Origin: Halovivax limisalsi
GTDB taxonomy: Archaea; Halobacteriota; Halobacteria; Halobacteriales; Natrialbaceae
Direction of reading: 5' to 3'
NCBI RefSeq assembly: GCF_023093535.1
Contig: NZ_CP095757.1
Location: 1,116,001 to 1,180,000, forward strand
DNA length: 64,000 nt
Shown here in pieces: positions 26,275-35,070 of the stretch (positions are counted from its first letter, which is position 1; the number at the start of each line of letters is the position of its first letter). The position numbers were made by a program, and so were the translations under genes. A model generated the notes under the pieces. The model was not told the DNA's origin. It did not search any database and worked only from the letters and a program-made list of their open reading frames with translations.

Positions 26275-27168
26275 TCACGTCGTGATCATGACCGCGCCGG
26301 CGACGATCAGTCCGGCGCCGAGGACGACGCCTTTCGTCACGCGCTCGACTCGGCGCAGGAAGACGGCCGCGAAGACGACCGTAAAGAGGGGTGCGGTCGC
26401 GACGAGCGAGTCGACGACGGCGATGCGCCCCTCGGCCAGGCCGAGGGCGGCCATCAGCGACAGCATCGCGACCGTCGTCACCAGCCCGCTGCCGGCGAAG
26501 TAGACGTACGTCTCGCGGGGTTTCTCGAGGAGCGAACGCTCGCGCGTCGCGAGCGCGTAGCCACCCAGCGCGACCAGCCCCGCGGTCTCGTTGAGGGTGA
26601 CCGCCTCCAGGACCGACAGCGGCGACTCGAGCATCCCGAACCGGCGCGCGACGTTGGCGAACGCGAAGAGCGCGGCCGAGGCGATCGGCCACCAGAGGTC
26701 GATCGGGCGCCAGCCGCTCAGGTCGCCGCCCTTCGAGCGAGCCAGCACGGCGAGCCCGGCCACCAGGATCACGACCCCGACGGCGGTCGCCGGGCCGAGC
26801 GGTTCGTCCAGCCAGACGAGCGCGATGAGCGTCGCGAACAGCGGCCGCGAGCTGATGATGGCGCTGTTGAGACTCGCCCCGACGCGGTCGACGCCGACGT
26901 AGATGGTGAGCCGGCCGAACCCGGACCCCACGACGCCGGCGGCGACGAACACGGCGAGAATCTCGGGCGTGAGGCCGTCGAACGCGGAGCCACCGGACAG
27001 CGCCAGGAGGGCGAGCCAGTAGATGGTCGAGTCGACGATGACGACCATCAGTGACGCCTGCAGGGAACCCCCGCCGCCGGCCATCCCTCGCTTGTCGAGG
27101 ATCGGGATGAACCCCCACAGCAGCGCCGGCAACACGGCCAGCGCGATCACCTCCGGGCCGATGGTCAC
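26275..27168 (-). CDS. DMT-superfamily (EamA) transporter
   Basis: A membrane protein of about 297 residues with ten predicted helices in two EamA repeats (first from IALAVLPALLWGFIPIL, second from DLWWPIASAALFAFANV). The start is taken as GTG 27168 (TIGPEVIALAVL), giving the family's normal length; the frame stays open far upstream without a good start. EamA proteins export metabolites such as amino acids. Its place between serA and serB makes a serine-related substrate conceivable but unproven. Confidence 0.82.
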   Translation of the reverse strand: MTIGPEVIALAVLPALLWGFIPILDKRGMAGGGGSLQASLMVVIVDSTIYWLALLALSGGSAFDGLTPEILAVFVAAGVVGSGFGRLTIYVGVDRVGASLNSAIISSRPLFATLIALVWLDEPLGPATAVGVVILVAGLAVLARSKGGDLSGWRPIDLWWPIASAALFAFANVARRFGMLESPLSVLEAVTLNETAGLVALGGYALATRERSLLEKPRETYVYFAGSGLVTTVAMLSLMAALGLAEGRIAVVDSLVATAPLFTVVFAAVFLRRVERVTKGVVLGAGLIVAGAVMITT

Positions 27169-27360
27169 GACGACACCGCCGGCGACGACTCCGACATACT
27201 GGGTCCAGGGCACTCGGGTGGGTAAGGCGTTGGGGTAGCGGCGGAATCGACGACCGCGGCCGGTCGAAACGCCGTCTGGAGGCGCGTCGCGGACCGTCGG
27301 TTCGGCGCCGCATTCGCCCGAAGGCCAACTGGTAAACCCCGGCCGTCCGAACTCGCCCGC

Positions 27361-28008
27361 ATGACACTCGTCGCCTTCGACTTCGACGGCACCCTCTCGG
27401 ACTCGGAAATGACGGTCCTGCTCGGCGAGCGCCGCGGCGTCGCCGACGAGATGGCCGCCATCACCGAGCGCGCGATGAACGACGAGATCGACTACGCGAC
27501 CAGCCTCCGCGAGCGGGCCGACCTGCTCTCCGGCCTCGATACTGCCGAGGCCGACGCCGCGTTCGATCGCGTCGAACTCCGCCCGGGGGCGGCCGGCGTG
27601 ATCGAGGCGCTCACCGACGCCGGCGTCACGACGGCGATTCTCACCGGCGGCTTCGAGCGCGGCGTCGAGAAAGCGCTCGCGCGCGAAGCCGTCGCGGTCG
27701 ATCACGTCGTCGCGAACCGCCTCCCTCGCGCGAACGGCGAACTGACCGGCGACGTCGAGGGCCCGCTGATCGAGGGGACGAAGGACGACGCCCTCGCCTC
27801 CCTCGCGGAGACGATTTCGCTCCCGCTCGCCGAGACGGTCGCCGTCGGCGACGGAGCGAACGACCTGCCGATGCTCGAGGTCGCCGGCCTGGCGATCGGA
27901 TTCGACCCGAAACCCGCCGTCGCGCCCGCCTGCGACCGCTCGGTCACGACGATGGCCGAACTTCGGGACCGCTTGGTCGCGCGGGGAATCCTGCCCGACG
28001 CCGACTGA
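27361..28008 (+). CDS. serB: Phosphoserine phosphatase (HAD family)
   Basis: A 215-residue HAD phosphatase completing serine synthesis. Seen: motif I DFDGTLSDSEM, motif II LTGGFERG, and motif III AVGDGANDLPML. The length matches archaeal SerB. The box GGTAAAC (about 27331-27337) lies about 27 nt before the ATG. Together with serA it covers two of three serine steps; the class V aminotransferase at 40454 could supply the middle one, though other candidates may exist elsewhere. Confidence 0.87.
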   Translation: MTLVAFDFDGTLSDSEMTVLLGERRGVADEMAAITERAMNDEIDYATSLRERADLLSGLDTAEADAAFDRVELRPGAAGVIEALTDAGVTTAILTGGFERGVEKALAREAVAVDHVVANRLPRANGELTGDVEGPLIEGTKDDALASLAETISLPLAETVAVGDGANDLPMLEVAGLAIGFDPKPAVAPACDRSVTTMAELRDRLVARGILPDAD

Positions 28009-28492
28009 GTGCCCGATCTGCGGGTGACTGAACGAGCGGGGCGTGCGCGGCTGCTTCGGCGACTGTAACGGCGGTTTCACCTATAGAAAGCGCCTGGGGT
28101 TACAGATCGGGCTTGTTCCCTCTTTGGCTGGAGCGAACAGAATTGCGTCCGGGCCCGACGCACGAGTAATAGCGGGCTAACTGACCGTGAGACGGTCTCG
28201 CAAGACGATCCGCTATCGGGAGCCGGTAGCGGGCACCAATCGTCTCGAGTAAGTGACCGTTACGCGCATTTTCGCTACTCTCTCAGTCGGTTGCCGATTC
28301 CGATCGAATGAGAATCGGGGGAGACGAGCATGACGGACCGAGATACCGGCGGTCAGTGCCCCCGACCGTGAGAGTCTGAGACAATCTCGCAGAGTCACGA
28401 ATTACTACTGATTGCACTCGGGGAAGATCCTCCCTAACGACGGTTTTTGATAGGGAAGCCCTTATTTACTCACCGTCGATTCGGTTTACTCG
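28009..28492. other. Intergenic region before the membrane-protein array
   Basis: About 480 bases, less GC-rich than the surroundings. I see no credible gene; a 61-codon minus-strand frame (28213-28398) has noncoding composition. Two imperfect copies of GACCGTGAGA followed by TCTCGCA occur at about 28183 and 28365. The CCTTATTTAC box near 28465 serves the next gene. Confidence 0.4.
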
Positions 28493-28918
28493 ATGATGTG
28501 GCAAGACTTCGTCTTCATGATCGGTAGCAGTCTTTCGATCGGATTTCTCGCTCCGACACTCAGGGACGCGAGCGCTCGCGTGCCCCTCGGGACGAGCGTC
28601 CCCTCGATGACGATCGGGATCGTCTACGGGATCACGTTCGCCACGCTCGGGATGACGTTCTCGTCCCTCGGCGCGTTCGTCACCGGCGTGATGTGGTCGC
28701 TCGTGGCGGTCGCTCGCTCGCCCGTCCCTGAGACTCCCGAACCGACGCGTCGGGAGCACCTTCGTATCGTCGGCGGGGACCTGGCGACTCGATTGACGAC
28801 GCGGCTCGAAACGCTGCCGGTCGTCGGCCCGTACGTCGCCGTGCTCGTCTCGACGGACGCTGGACACGCCGTCGACCACCACGCCCCCGACGACGAATCC
28901 GTCCAGCCGGCCGACTGA
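28493..28918 (+). CDS. Two-helix membrane protein, unknown function
   Basis: A 141-residue protein with helices at about 5-25 (FVFMIGSSLSIGFLAP) and 38-72 (IGIVYGITFATLGMTF through GVMWSLVAV), then a cytosolic tail ending DESVQPAD. The CCTTATTTAC box lies 28 nt before the ATG. A degenerate copy of its 3' end sits at 30721-30773 inside the paralog array, showing it flanked the array when duplication occurred. Family unknown. Confidence 0.68.
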   Translation: MMWQDFVFMIGSSLSIGFLAPTLRDASARVPLGTSVPSMTIGIVYGITFATLGMTFSSLGAFVTGVMWSLVAVARSPVPETPEPTRREHLRIVGGDLATRLTTRLETLPVVGPYVAVLVSTDAGHAVDHHAPDDESVQPAD

Positions 28919-28986
28919 GCGTCCCTTGCCCGCGCTCTTCGTGCGTCCGGATTTCCGCCGTTCGATGGCAGTGCATCGCCGGTCGA

Positions 28987-29691
28987 CTAGTCATGAGGTG
29001 GCGATCGTACCGGCTGTCGATGCTCTCGCAAGACCCTGCATCCGACCGAGAGACACCCTCCGAAGAGCGCGAGCGTGGCTGGCACCAGCAACCCGGCGTA
29101 GACGGTGGCATCGACGAGGCTGATGGAGACCGTTTGCCCGCTTTCGGGCAGGGTTTGTTCACCACCGGTCGGCAGGCGCCAGGTCGAAACCAGGGACAGG
29201 ACCGGTGCGAGCACGAGGTAGGCGGGGACGATCAACAGCGACCCCGCCGCACGGACGACTCGCGAGTCGGTTCGGACGCACTCGGCGACGGCGTACCCAG
29301 CGCCGACAACGATGCCGAACACGACGACCGTGTACACGGGCTCGGCCGACAGGCTGATAGCCTGAAATTGCACCGTACCGGACCCGGAACTATACTCAGT
29401 AACCGGCACCCCGCCGACGTGCGGCTCGGCCCCCAAGTTAACCAGCACCAGCCACACTGCTTCGGTCCATACTGCCGGCATCGGTTCGACGGTCCCCCAC
29501 CCGCTGGCTACCCGTCGCAGCGTTCCCATGGTGAGGCCGGCGATGAGCAGCGACGCCAGCAACGAGACGACGCCTGCAAGCAGCCCACCGACGACGGGAA
29601 CCCGATCCGACAGTGAATCGCTCGCCGACGTTTCGGTGGCTTCCTCCGCAGAGATGGCTCCGCCGTGACGATATTTCGGCGTTGGAGACAT
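28987..29691 (-). CDS. Multi-pass membrane protein, tandem paralog A
   Basis: A 234-residue protein starting MSPTPKYRHGG. About four or five hydrophobic segments are seen: VVGGLLAGVVSLLASLLIAG, YTVVVFGIVVGAGYAVAEC, LLIVPAYLVLAPVLSL and YAGLLVPATLALFGGCLSV. Paralogs B and C share the N-terminal TPKYRHG box, the GYAVAEC..TDS block and the C-terminal HRQPV/S. The start is fixed by that box and by a TTTATT promoter about 30 nt upstream. It is the most diverged of the three. Function unknown. Confidence 0.75.
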   Translation of the reverse strand: MSPTPKYRHGGAISAEEATETSASDSLSDRVPVVGGLLAGVVSLLASLLIAGLTMGTLRRVASGWGTVEPMPAVWTEAVWLVLVNLGAEPHVGGVPVTEYSSGSGTVQFQAISLSAEPVYTVVVFGIVVGAGYAVAECVRTDSRVVRAAGSLLIVPAYLVLAPVLSLVSTWRLPTGGEQTLPESGQTVSISLVDATVYAGLLVPATLALFGGCLSVGCRVLREHRQPVRSPPHD

Positions 29692-29775
29692 TACAATCTC
29701 CGACTGATGTGACACTAATAAATCTGCTGGCGGGCTGTCGTGTAGGGGGTCACGGCGAGAATCGGGTCCGACGTA

Positions 29776-29817
29776 CTCGCCGAAGCGACTGCTGTGACCC
29801 GATACTGGATGGCGCTC
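29776..29817 (-). pseudogene. Relic of the metX 3' end (copy beside paralog A)
   Basis: On the minus strand this reads ERHPVSGHSSRFGE, against [14 protein letters not shown] at the true MetX C-terminus. It lies just upstream of paralog A's promoter, exactly as metX lies upstream of paralog C. The stop codon position now reads TAC. It is best explained as a carried-over fragment of a tandem duplication. Confidence 0.75.
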
Positions 29818-29878
29818 GAGGCCATTTCGGAGTCGCAATCGACGTACGTACCTCGATTCGTTGCCGATGAACAACTGG

Positions 29879-30571
29879 TTATTCGCGAGGTGCCACTGAT
29901 TGGCGATGTTGGAGCCAGGCTCGACGCGCCACGGAGAGACAGCCGCCGAGCAGCGCCAATACCGTCGGTACCAGGATTCCGGCGAACATGGCGGCGTCGA
30001 CGGCGCTCATGGTAATCTCCTGCAACTCCGGTACCCTCTCTTCGCCGTCCATTGGCGGTTCCCACGTCGCGAAGACCGAGAGGGCGGGAGCGCCCACGGC
30101 GTAGGCCGGGACGACGAGTAACGCCCCGCCGATTCGCTCGAGGCGTGAGTCGGTGCTGACGCACTCCGCAACCGCGTAGCCGGCCGCGACGATGATACCC
30201 AGGAAAAATACAGTGTAAATCGGCGCCGCAGACATATTCTGGATCCGGTACGACCACATTCCGAAAAACGATCCAACATCTCCGCCAACGTTCAGTTCGG
30301 CTCCATGGTTCGACAAGAATAGCCACGAGGTTTCAGTCAGGACCCCGGGTGGCGATTCGATATCACCCCACGAATCCGCTCCACGTCGACTCGTCCACAC
30401 CATAATCACGGCGAAGAGCACATTCAGCAGGAATGCCCCTGCGCCGACGAGCAGGCCCCCGCGAACCGGGATTCGGTCGCGTGGCGTTTCGGTCGCGCCG
30501 TATTCTTTGCTCTCGTCTCCTAACTCCTCTGGAACCGGCTCGCCGTGGCGGTACTTGGGCGTGGAGGACAT
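29879..30571 (-). CDS. Multi-pass membrane protein, tandem paralog B
   Basis: A 230-residue protein starting MSSTPKYRHGEPVPEE. Hydrophobic segments include GGLLVGAGAFLLNVLFAVIM, YTVFFLGIIVAAGYAVAEC, GALLVVPAYAVGAPALSVFA and FAGILVPTVLALLGGCLSV. It is closest to paralog C, sharing for example the LLVVPAYAVGAPALSVFATW block. It has its own leaderless-type promoter (GGTTTATTGC near 30600). The start is 30571, not 30598, based on the shared N-terminal box. Function unknown. Confidence 0.75.
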   Translation of the reverse strand: MSSTPKYRHGEPVPEELGDESKEYGATETPRDRIPVRGGLLVGAGAFLLNVLFAVIMVWTSRRGADSWGDIESPPGVLTETSWLFLSNHGAELNVGGDVGSFFGMWSYRIQNMSAAPIYTVFFLGIIVAAGYAVAECVSTDSRLERIGGALLVVPAYAVGAPALSVFATWEPPMDGEERVPELQEITMSAVDAAMFAGILVPTVLALLGGCLSVARRAWLQHRQSVAPRE

Positions 30572-30654
30572 TACATTTTCCAAATTATGAAGAAGCAATA
30601 AACCTGCTGGTGGATGTCGAGTTCGGTGTCACAGCACGGTTCCCGTTCGACGTA

Positions 30655-30687
30655 CTCGCCAAAGAGGCTGCTGTGTCCCGGTGCGGG
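30655..30687 (-). pseudogene. Relic of the metX 3' end (copy beside paralog B)
   Basis: The minus strand reads PAPGHSSLFGE, against [11 protein letters not shown] at the end of MetX. As with the A copy, the stop is lost (GAGTAC for GAGTGA) and similarity fades upstream. It sits about 85 nt upstream of paralog B's start codon, the same relation that metX has to paralog C. Confidence 0.8.
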
Positions 30688-30720
30688 ATTGTCTCGGATT
30701 CGCCGTCGATGCCCGTGACG

Positions 30721-30773
30721 GGACACCAGTCGACACTCACTACGACGAGCAGTACGTCTGGTCGGTCGACTGA
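30721..30773 (+). pseudogene. Relic of the 3' end of the flanking 141-aa gene
   Basis: The plus strand from GGACAC through CGACTGA aligns with 28862-28918, the coding end of the gene at 28493, including its stop codon, with a few small gaps. Similarity continues past the stop (GCCCGC..TTCGT..CGGATT) into the paralog 3' ends. It marks the second breakpoint of the duplicated unit. Confidence 0.78.
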
Positions 30774-30834
30774 GTGCCCTCGCCCGCCTTTTCGTTCGAA
30801 CGGATTGCGGTCTTCGTCACCGGCGAACAACCGG

Positions 30835-31539
30835 CTACTCGCGAGTTACCGATTGTACCGGCTGTCGATGTTCGAGCCACGCCCGGCGTGCTATGGAGAG
30901 ACAACCGCCGAACAGGGCGAGTGCCGCCGGTACCAGGATACCGGCGTGGATGGTGGCGTCGACGGCGTTCACGGAAATGCCGTGAAACTCCGGTCCCACC
31001 TCGTCGCCGCTAGTCGGCCGGTTCCACGTCGCGAAGACCGAGAGGGCGGGAGCGCCCACGGCGTAGGCCGGGACGACGAGTAACGCTCCGCCGACGCGTT
31101 CTCTGGGCGAGTCGGTACTGATGCACTCTGCGACCGCGTAGCCAGCCGTTACGATGATTCCCAGCAACACGAGTACGAAGAGTGGACGCGCGGTCAAATT
31201 CACCACCTGCCGCATCGGGAGGGTGATCCCCAAGTTCGATCGGCCTGCGAATTGCAACTCCGCGCCAAGGGACCCGAGGACGATCCATGCGGACTCGGCA
31301 AGCACGTCAGGTGGTGACTCGAGGGACCCCCACGGGGAGGCACCTCGTCGGCTGGTCCAGGCCATCATCAGGCCGAAGAGCGCGCTCGTCAGGAAGGCGC
31401 CGGCGCCGACGAGCAGGCCGGCGCGAATCGGCATGCGATCGCGTAGCGAGTCGCCCTCGGCGTCCGTTTCGTCTGGATGCTCTCGTCTTTCCTCCTCGGG
31501 GACTGGTCCGCCGTGGCGATATTTGGGTGTGGAGGACAT
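30835..31539 (-). CDS. Multi-pass membrane protein, tandem paralog C
   Basis: A 234-residue protein starting MSSTPKYRHGGPVPEEE. Hydrophobic segments are GLLVGAGAFLTSALFGLMMA, FVLVLLGIIVTAGYAVAEC, LLVVPAYAVGAPALSVFA and HAGILVPAALALFGGCLSI. It lies 91 nt downstream of metX on the same strand with its own TTTATT box (about 31568). By position next to intact metX it is the copy that kept one ancestral flank. Function unknown. Confidence 0.75.
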   Translation of the reverse strand: MSSTPKYRHGGPVPEEERREHPDETDAEGDSLRDRMPIRAGLLVGAGAFLTSALFGLMMAWTSRRGASPWGSLESPPDVLAESAWIVLGSLGAELQFAGRSNLGITLPMRQVVNLTARPLFVLVLLGIIVTAGYAVAECISTDSPRERVGGALLVVPAYAVGAPALSVFATWNRPTSGDEVGPEFHGISVNAVDATIHAGILVPAALALFGGCLSIARRAWLEHRQPVQSVTRE

Positions 31540-31630
31540 TGCTATCTTCAACCAATGTGACAGTAATAAAGTTGCTGGTGGAACGCTACACTTGGGTCTA
31601 GACGCAAGCTTGCTTACGGTGGCGGCGTCC

Positions 31631-32866
31631 TCACTCGCCGAACAGGCTGCTGTGGACGGGCGCGGAGTGACGCTCGGGTTCGGTCTCGGTCCTGTCGTCG
31701 ACGTCCGAGACGGCGCGGCCGGCGACGCCGTCCGCGAGGAAGTCCCCGAGCGGCGGGTTGACGTGTTCGGGTTCGACGAGGAACGCGTCGTGGCCGTGCG
31801 TGGAGTCGACGACGTGGTGGGCGACGGGCGTGTCCGTCTCCCGAAAGCCCGCGGCCAGCTGGGCGGATTGCTCGACGGTGAAGTGCCAGTCGGCCTCGAA
31901 GCTCATCACGAGCGCCTCGCCGTCGAAGGCGGCGAGCGCGTCGGCGACGGAGTCGTGGCCCGCCGCCAGGTCGTAGTCGTCCATCGCGCGCGTGAGGAGG
32001 CAGTAGCTGTTGGCGTCGAAGCGCTCGACGAACGTCCGCGCGTTGTAATCGAGGTAGGACTCGACGTCGCGGTAGGGAAAGAAGTCCGCGGCGGGGTCCG
32101 GCGGGAAGCGCTTCTCGCTGGCCTCGCGCCCCGCCGACCGGCGGCCGAACTTCTCGCTCATCGATTCCTTCGAGAGGTACATGATGTGGCCGAGCTGGCG
32201 GGCGATCGCGAGGCCGTCGTCGGGATCCGGCCGGTCGTCGCCGTAGTAGTCGCCCCCGTTCCAGGCGGGATCGGTGGTGATCGCCCGGCGAGCGATGGCG
32301 TCGATCGCGAGACACTGCGCGTCGAGGCGCGCCGCGGCGGCGATCGGCGCGACCAGGTCGACGTCGTCGGGGTACCGGCGAACCCACTCCAGGGCGTTCA
32401 TCCCGCCCACCGAGCCGCCGACGACGGCGCGGACGCGCCCCACCCCGAGCTCGTCGAGGAGTCGACGCTGGGCGCGCGTCCAGTCGCCGACCGTCACCGG
32501 CGGGAAGTCGCTCCCGTAGGGTTCGCCCGTCTCCGGGTTCCTACTCGCCGGGCCGGTCGTGCCGTAACACGAGCCGGGGACGTTCGCGCAGACGACGAAG
32601 TACTCCGTCGTGTCGACGGCTTTGCCCGGGCCCACGGTGTCGCCCCACCAGGCGCGGGCCTGGCCGGCGGTCGACTGGCCCGCCGACCCTCGATCGCCAT
32701 CGCCTCGCCTGCGGGCCACGTGCGCGCTCCCGGTGAGCGCGTGACAGACCAGGACCGCGTTCTCACCGGTGAACTCCCCGTAGGTCTCGTAGGCGACCTC
32801 GAGCGAGGGGATGGACTCGCCGCACTCGAACGTGAACGCGCCGAGGTCGACCGTTTCGGCGCTCAC
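31631..32866 (-). CDS. metX: Homoserine O-acetyltransferase
   Basis: An alpha/beta-hydrolase-fold enzyme activating homoserine for methionine synthesis. Seen: the nucleophile elbow [14 protein letters not shown], the oxyanion/N-terminal block [11 protein letters not shown], and the late His in [10 protein letters not shown]. The start is taken as GTG 32866 ([17 protein letters not shown], 411 aa). The frame is open to ATG 33055 (474 aa), but that ATG lies upstream of the start point predicted from the box A at 33068-33075 and the extension is unlike a halophilic protein. A 59-codon frame (33042-32863) overlaps this GTG. Confidence 0.88.
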   Translation of the reverse strand: MSAETVDLGAFTFECGESIPSLEVAYETYGEFTGENAVLVCHALTGSAHVARRRGDGDRGSAGQSTAGQARAWWGDTVGPGKAVDTTEYFVVCANVPGSCYGTTGPASRNPETGEPYGSDFPPVTVGDWTRAQRRLLDELGVGRVRAVVGGSVGGMNALEWVRRYPDDVDLVAPIAAAARLDAQCLAIDAIARRAITTDPAWNGGDYYGDDRPDPDDGLAIARQLGHIMYLSKESMSEKFGRRSAGREASEKRFPPDPAADFFPYRDVESYLDYNARTFVERFDANSYCLLTRAMDDYDLAAGHDSVADALAAFDGEALVMSFEADWHFTVEQSAQLAAGFRETDTPVAHHVVDSTHGHDAFLVEPEHVNPPLGDFLADGVAGRAVSDVDDRTETEPERHSAPVHSSLFGE

Positions 32867-33042
32867 GACGGCCACCCCGCCGTCGGCCCCGGCCTCTCCA
32901 TCGACCGACCGTTCCGTCCCGTTCGGTACCCTGACTCCGGTGTCGCGGCCGCTGGTTTCCCTCGCGGTCGCCGTCCCCCCGCCGCCGAACTCGCTCCTGC
33001 AAGGATCCGCTCCTGCACGTCCGAGGCGCTCCGGCGTGTCAT
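32863..33042 (-). other. Possible upstream ORF coupled to metX
   Basis: ATG 33042 falls about where transcription from the metX box A (33068-33075) should start, so it would be a leaderless start. The 59-codon frame (begins [16 protein letters not shown]) ends in TGA overlapping the GTG of metX as GTGA, the arrangement used for translational coupling. The composition is Arg/Gly/Pro-rich and not obviously coding, so this may be chance. Confidence 0.3.
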
Positions 33043-33067
33043 GTATGCTGTGCATATAACCGTATAG

Positions 33068-33091
33068 ATTAATAACTGGCAGTTACGGCAA
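33068..33091 (-). promoter_or_regulatory. metX promoter with motif shared with metY
   Basis: Minus-strand TTGCCGTAACT (33091-33081) lies 5 nt upstream of the box A TTATTAAT. The same word with one change, TTGCCGTTACT, lies 6 nt upstream of the metY box A. It overlaps a small inverted repeat TAACT-GCC-AGTTA. Confidence 0.4.
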
Positions 33092-33169
33092 CATTCGCCC
33101 GTACCGGTCACAACGCGACGCTGTCGGCCACCGCGCCCACCGGCACCGGCCGCGCTCGCCGCGGATGAA

Positions 33170-33859
33170 TTACGACTCGGGAAACACGGCCGGATCCAGT
33201 GCGGTTCTGACCGCGTCGGGAACGCCGTCCGGTGGATCCGCGGGGATCGGCGGGAGGGTCCAGACCGGCCGGTCCGTCATCGACTCGAGGACTCCCGGGT
33301 TCGTCCGTTCGGCGGCGTCCGCGCCTTCGTACTCGTTCAGGACGATCCCGTGGACTGCGATGCCGCGCCGTTCGAGCGCCTCGACGGAGAGGGCGGTGTG
33401 GTTGAGCGTCCCCAGTCCCGACCGGGCGACGACGAGCGTCGGGAGGTCCAGATCGGCGACCAGATCGACGACCTCCCGGTCGCCCGCGAGCGGGACCCGA
33501 AGGCCGCCGATTCCCTCGACGACGCCGACAGACGCCGCGGCGAGTCCGTCGCGACAGCCGTCCAGCAGCCGCTCGTAGTCGATCTCAACGTCGACCTCTC
33601 GGGCGGCAACGGCGGGCGCCAGCGCCGGTTCGAGTCGCCGGAGGCAGGTCGCCGCCTCGTCCGCCCCGCAGGCGTCGGCGACGAAGCCGGCGTCGTCGTC
33701 CGGCGGATACCCCGTCTGGCAGGGTTTGACCGCCCGCGCGTCGACGCCGTCGGCCCGGAGCCAGCCGACGAGGCCGGCGGTCACGACCGTCTTCCCGACG
33801 CCGGTGTCGGTGCCGACCACCGCGAAATCCGTCCCCGAGGACGGTGCCCGGACGGTCAC
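33170..33859 (-). CDS. bioD: Dethiobiotin synthetase
   Basis: A 229-residue P-loop enzyme closing the ureido ring of dethiobiotin with CO2 and ATP. Seen: FAVVGTDTGVGKTVVTAGL (Walker A), KPCQTGYPPDDDAGF, VEGIGGLRVPLAGD, and GIVLNEYEG. The start is GTG 33859, overlapping the bioF stop by 4 nt. It is the last gene of the bioB-bioU-bioF-bioD operon. Confidence 0.92.
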   Translation of the reverse strand: MTVRAPSSGTDFAVVGTDTGVGKTVVTAGLVGWLRADGVDARAVKPCQTGYPPDDDAGFVADACGADEAATCLRRLEPALAPAVAAREVDVEIDYERLLDGCRDGLAAASVGVVEGIGGLRVPLAGDREVVDLVADLDLPTLVVARSGLGTLNHTALSVEALERRGIAVHGIVLNEYEGADAAERTNPGVLESMTDRPVWTLPPIPADPPDGVPDAVRTALDPAVFPES

Positions 33860-35070
33860 AGCAGTCCCACCTCCCTGCCGGCCGCCTCGAACGCGTCGAG
33901 ACAGGCCCGGATCTCCGCGTCTGTGTGGGTGGCCGTCGGCGTCACGCGGATGCGGCTGGTCCCGTCGGGTACCGTCGGCGGTCGAATCGGCGTGGCGACG
34001 ACGTCGCGCTCCCGGAGGCGCTCGCCCAGTTCGAGGGCAACGCGGCGGTCGCCGACGACGACGGGGAGGATCTGGGTTTGGCCCCACACCTCGTAACCCA
34101 TCGCCTCCAGGCCGTCCCTGAGCGTCTCGACGTGGGCCCACAGCCGTGCGGTCCGCTCGCCCTCCCGGGCGATCCGAAGGGCCTCGCGAGCGGCCGCGGC
34201 GGCCGGCGGCGCCAGCCCCGTCGAGAAGACGAACGACCGCGCCGCGTTGAGCAGGTACTCGACGAGCGTCTCGTCGCCGGCGACGTAGCCGCCCTGGCTG
34301 GCCAGCGCCTTCGACAGCGTCCCCAACTGGATCTCCACGCGGTCGGTCAGCCCCTCGCGCTGGACGATCCCGCCGCCGTCGCCGAAGACGCCGGTCGCGT
34401 GGGCCTCGTCGACCATCACCCACGCGCCGAACGCGTCGGCGACGGCGCAGAGCTCCGCGAGCGGCGCCACGTCGCCGTCCATCGAGAACACCGTGTCGGT
34501 GACGACCAGCCAGGCTTCGTCGTCGCTGCCGGCGCGCTCCCGGGCGGCCATTCGATCGCGCAGGTCGTCGGGATCGCAGTGGTCGTAGACGACCGTCGCC
34601 GCGTCGGCCAGCCGGCAGCCGTCGATGATGCTCGCGTGGTTCAATTCGTCCGAGAAGATGACGTCGGGCGACAGCGCCGCGATGGTGCCGACGTTGGCGG
34701 CGTAGCCCGAGGAGAACACCAGCGCGCGATCCGCGCGCTTGCACGCGGCGAGGTCGCGTTCCAGCCCGCGGTGCAGTCCCGTATCACCCGTGATGAGGCG
34801 GGAGGCGCCGGCGCCGGTGCCGACGCTGACGCCGCGTTCGGCGGCCCGACGGACGCGATCGTCGGTCGCCAGCCCGAGGTAATTGTTCGACGCGAAGACG
34901 AGGCGCTCCGTCTCGAACGTCGGCGCCGACCCCTTCGGATCCTCGGCGAAGCGCGCCCGCGCCTCGACCGTCGCCGCGGGATCGAGCTGGCGACGCAGAT
35001 TCGCGCGCTCGCGCTCGCGGAGCCGCCGGTCGAGGTCGAAGCCGCGGCCGGTCGTAGCGTCGTCGGCCAT
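33856..35070 (-). CDS. bioF: 8-amino-7-oxononanoate synthase
   Basis: A 404-residue alpha-oxoamine synthase condensing pimeloyl thioester with alanine. The PLP lysine is in TLSKALASQGGYVAG; DEAHATGVFG carries the Asp to the PLP nitrogen, and SNNYLGLA is the N-terminal signature. It begins at ATG 35070, overlapping the upstream gene's stop (ATGA). The DHCDPDDL and FSTGLAPP blocks are normal for BioF rather than Kbl, and context supports BioF. Confidence 0.93.
   Translation of the reverse strand: MADDATTGRGFDLDRRLRERERANLRRQLDPAATVEARARFAEDPKGSAPTFETERLVFASNNYLGLATDDRVRRAAERGVSVGTGAGASRLITGDTGLHRGLERDLAACKRADRALVFSSGYAANVGTIAALSPDVIFSDELNHASIIDGCRLADAATVVYDHCDPDDLRDRMAARERAGSDDEAWLVVTDTVFSMDGDVAPLAELCAVADAFGAWVMVDEAHATGVFGDGGGIVQREGLTDRVEIQLGTLSKALASQGGYVAGDETLVEYLLNAARSFVFSTGLAPPAAAAAREALRIAREGERTARLWAHVETLRDGLEAMGYEVWGQTQILPVVVGDRRVALELGERLRERDVVATPIRPPTVPDGTSRIRVTPTATHTDAEIRACLDAFEAAGREVGLL

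Noticed and set aside
28213-28398. 61-codon minus-strand frame in the 28.0-28.5 kb spacer
   Set aside because: Arg/Ser-rich, no promoter, no haloarchaeal acidic signature.
30433-31083. 216-codon plus-strand frame across paralogs B and C
   Set aside because: Antisense to two conserved paralogs; its apparent internal repeats simply mirror their homology.
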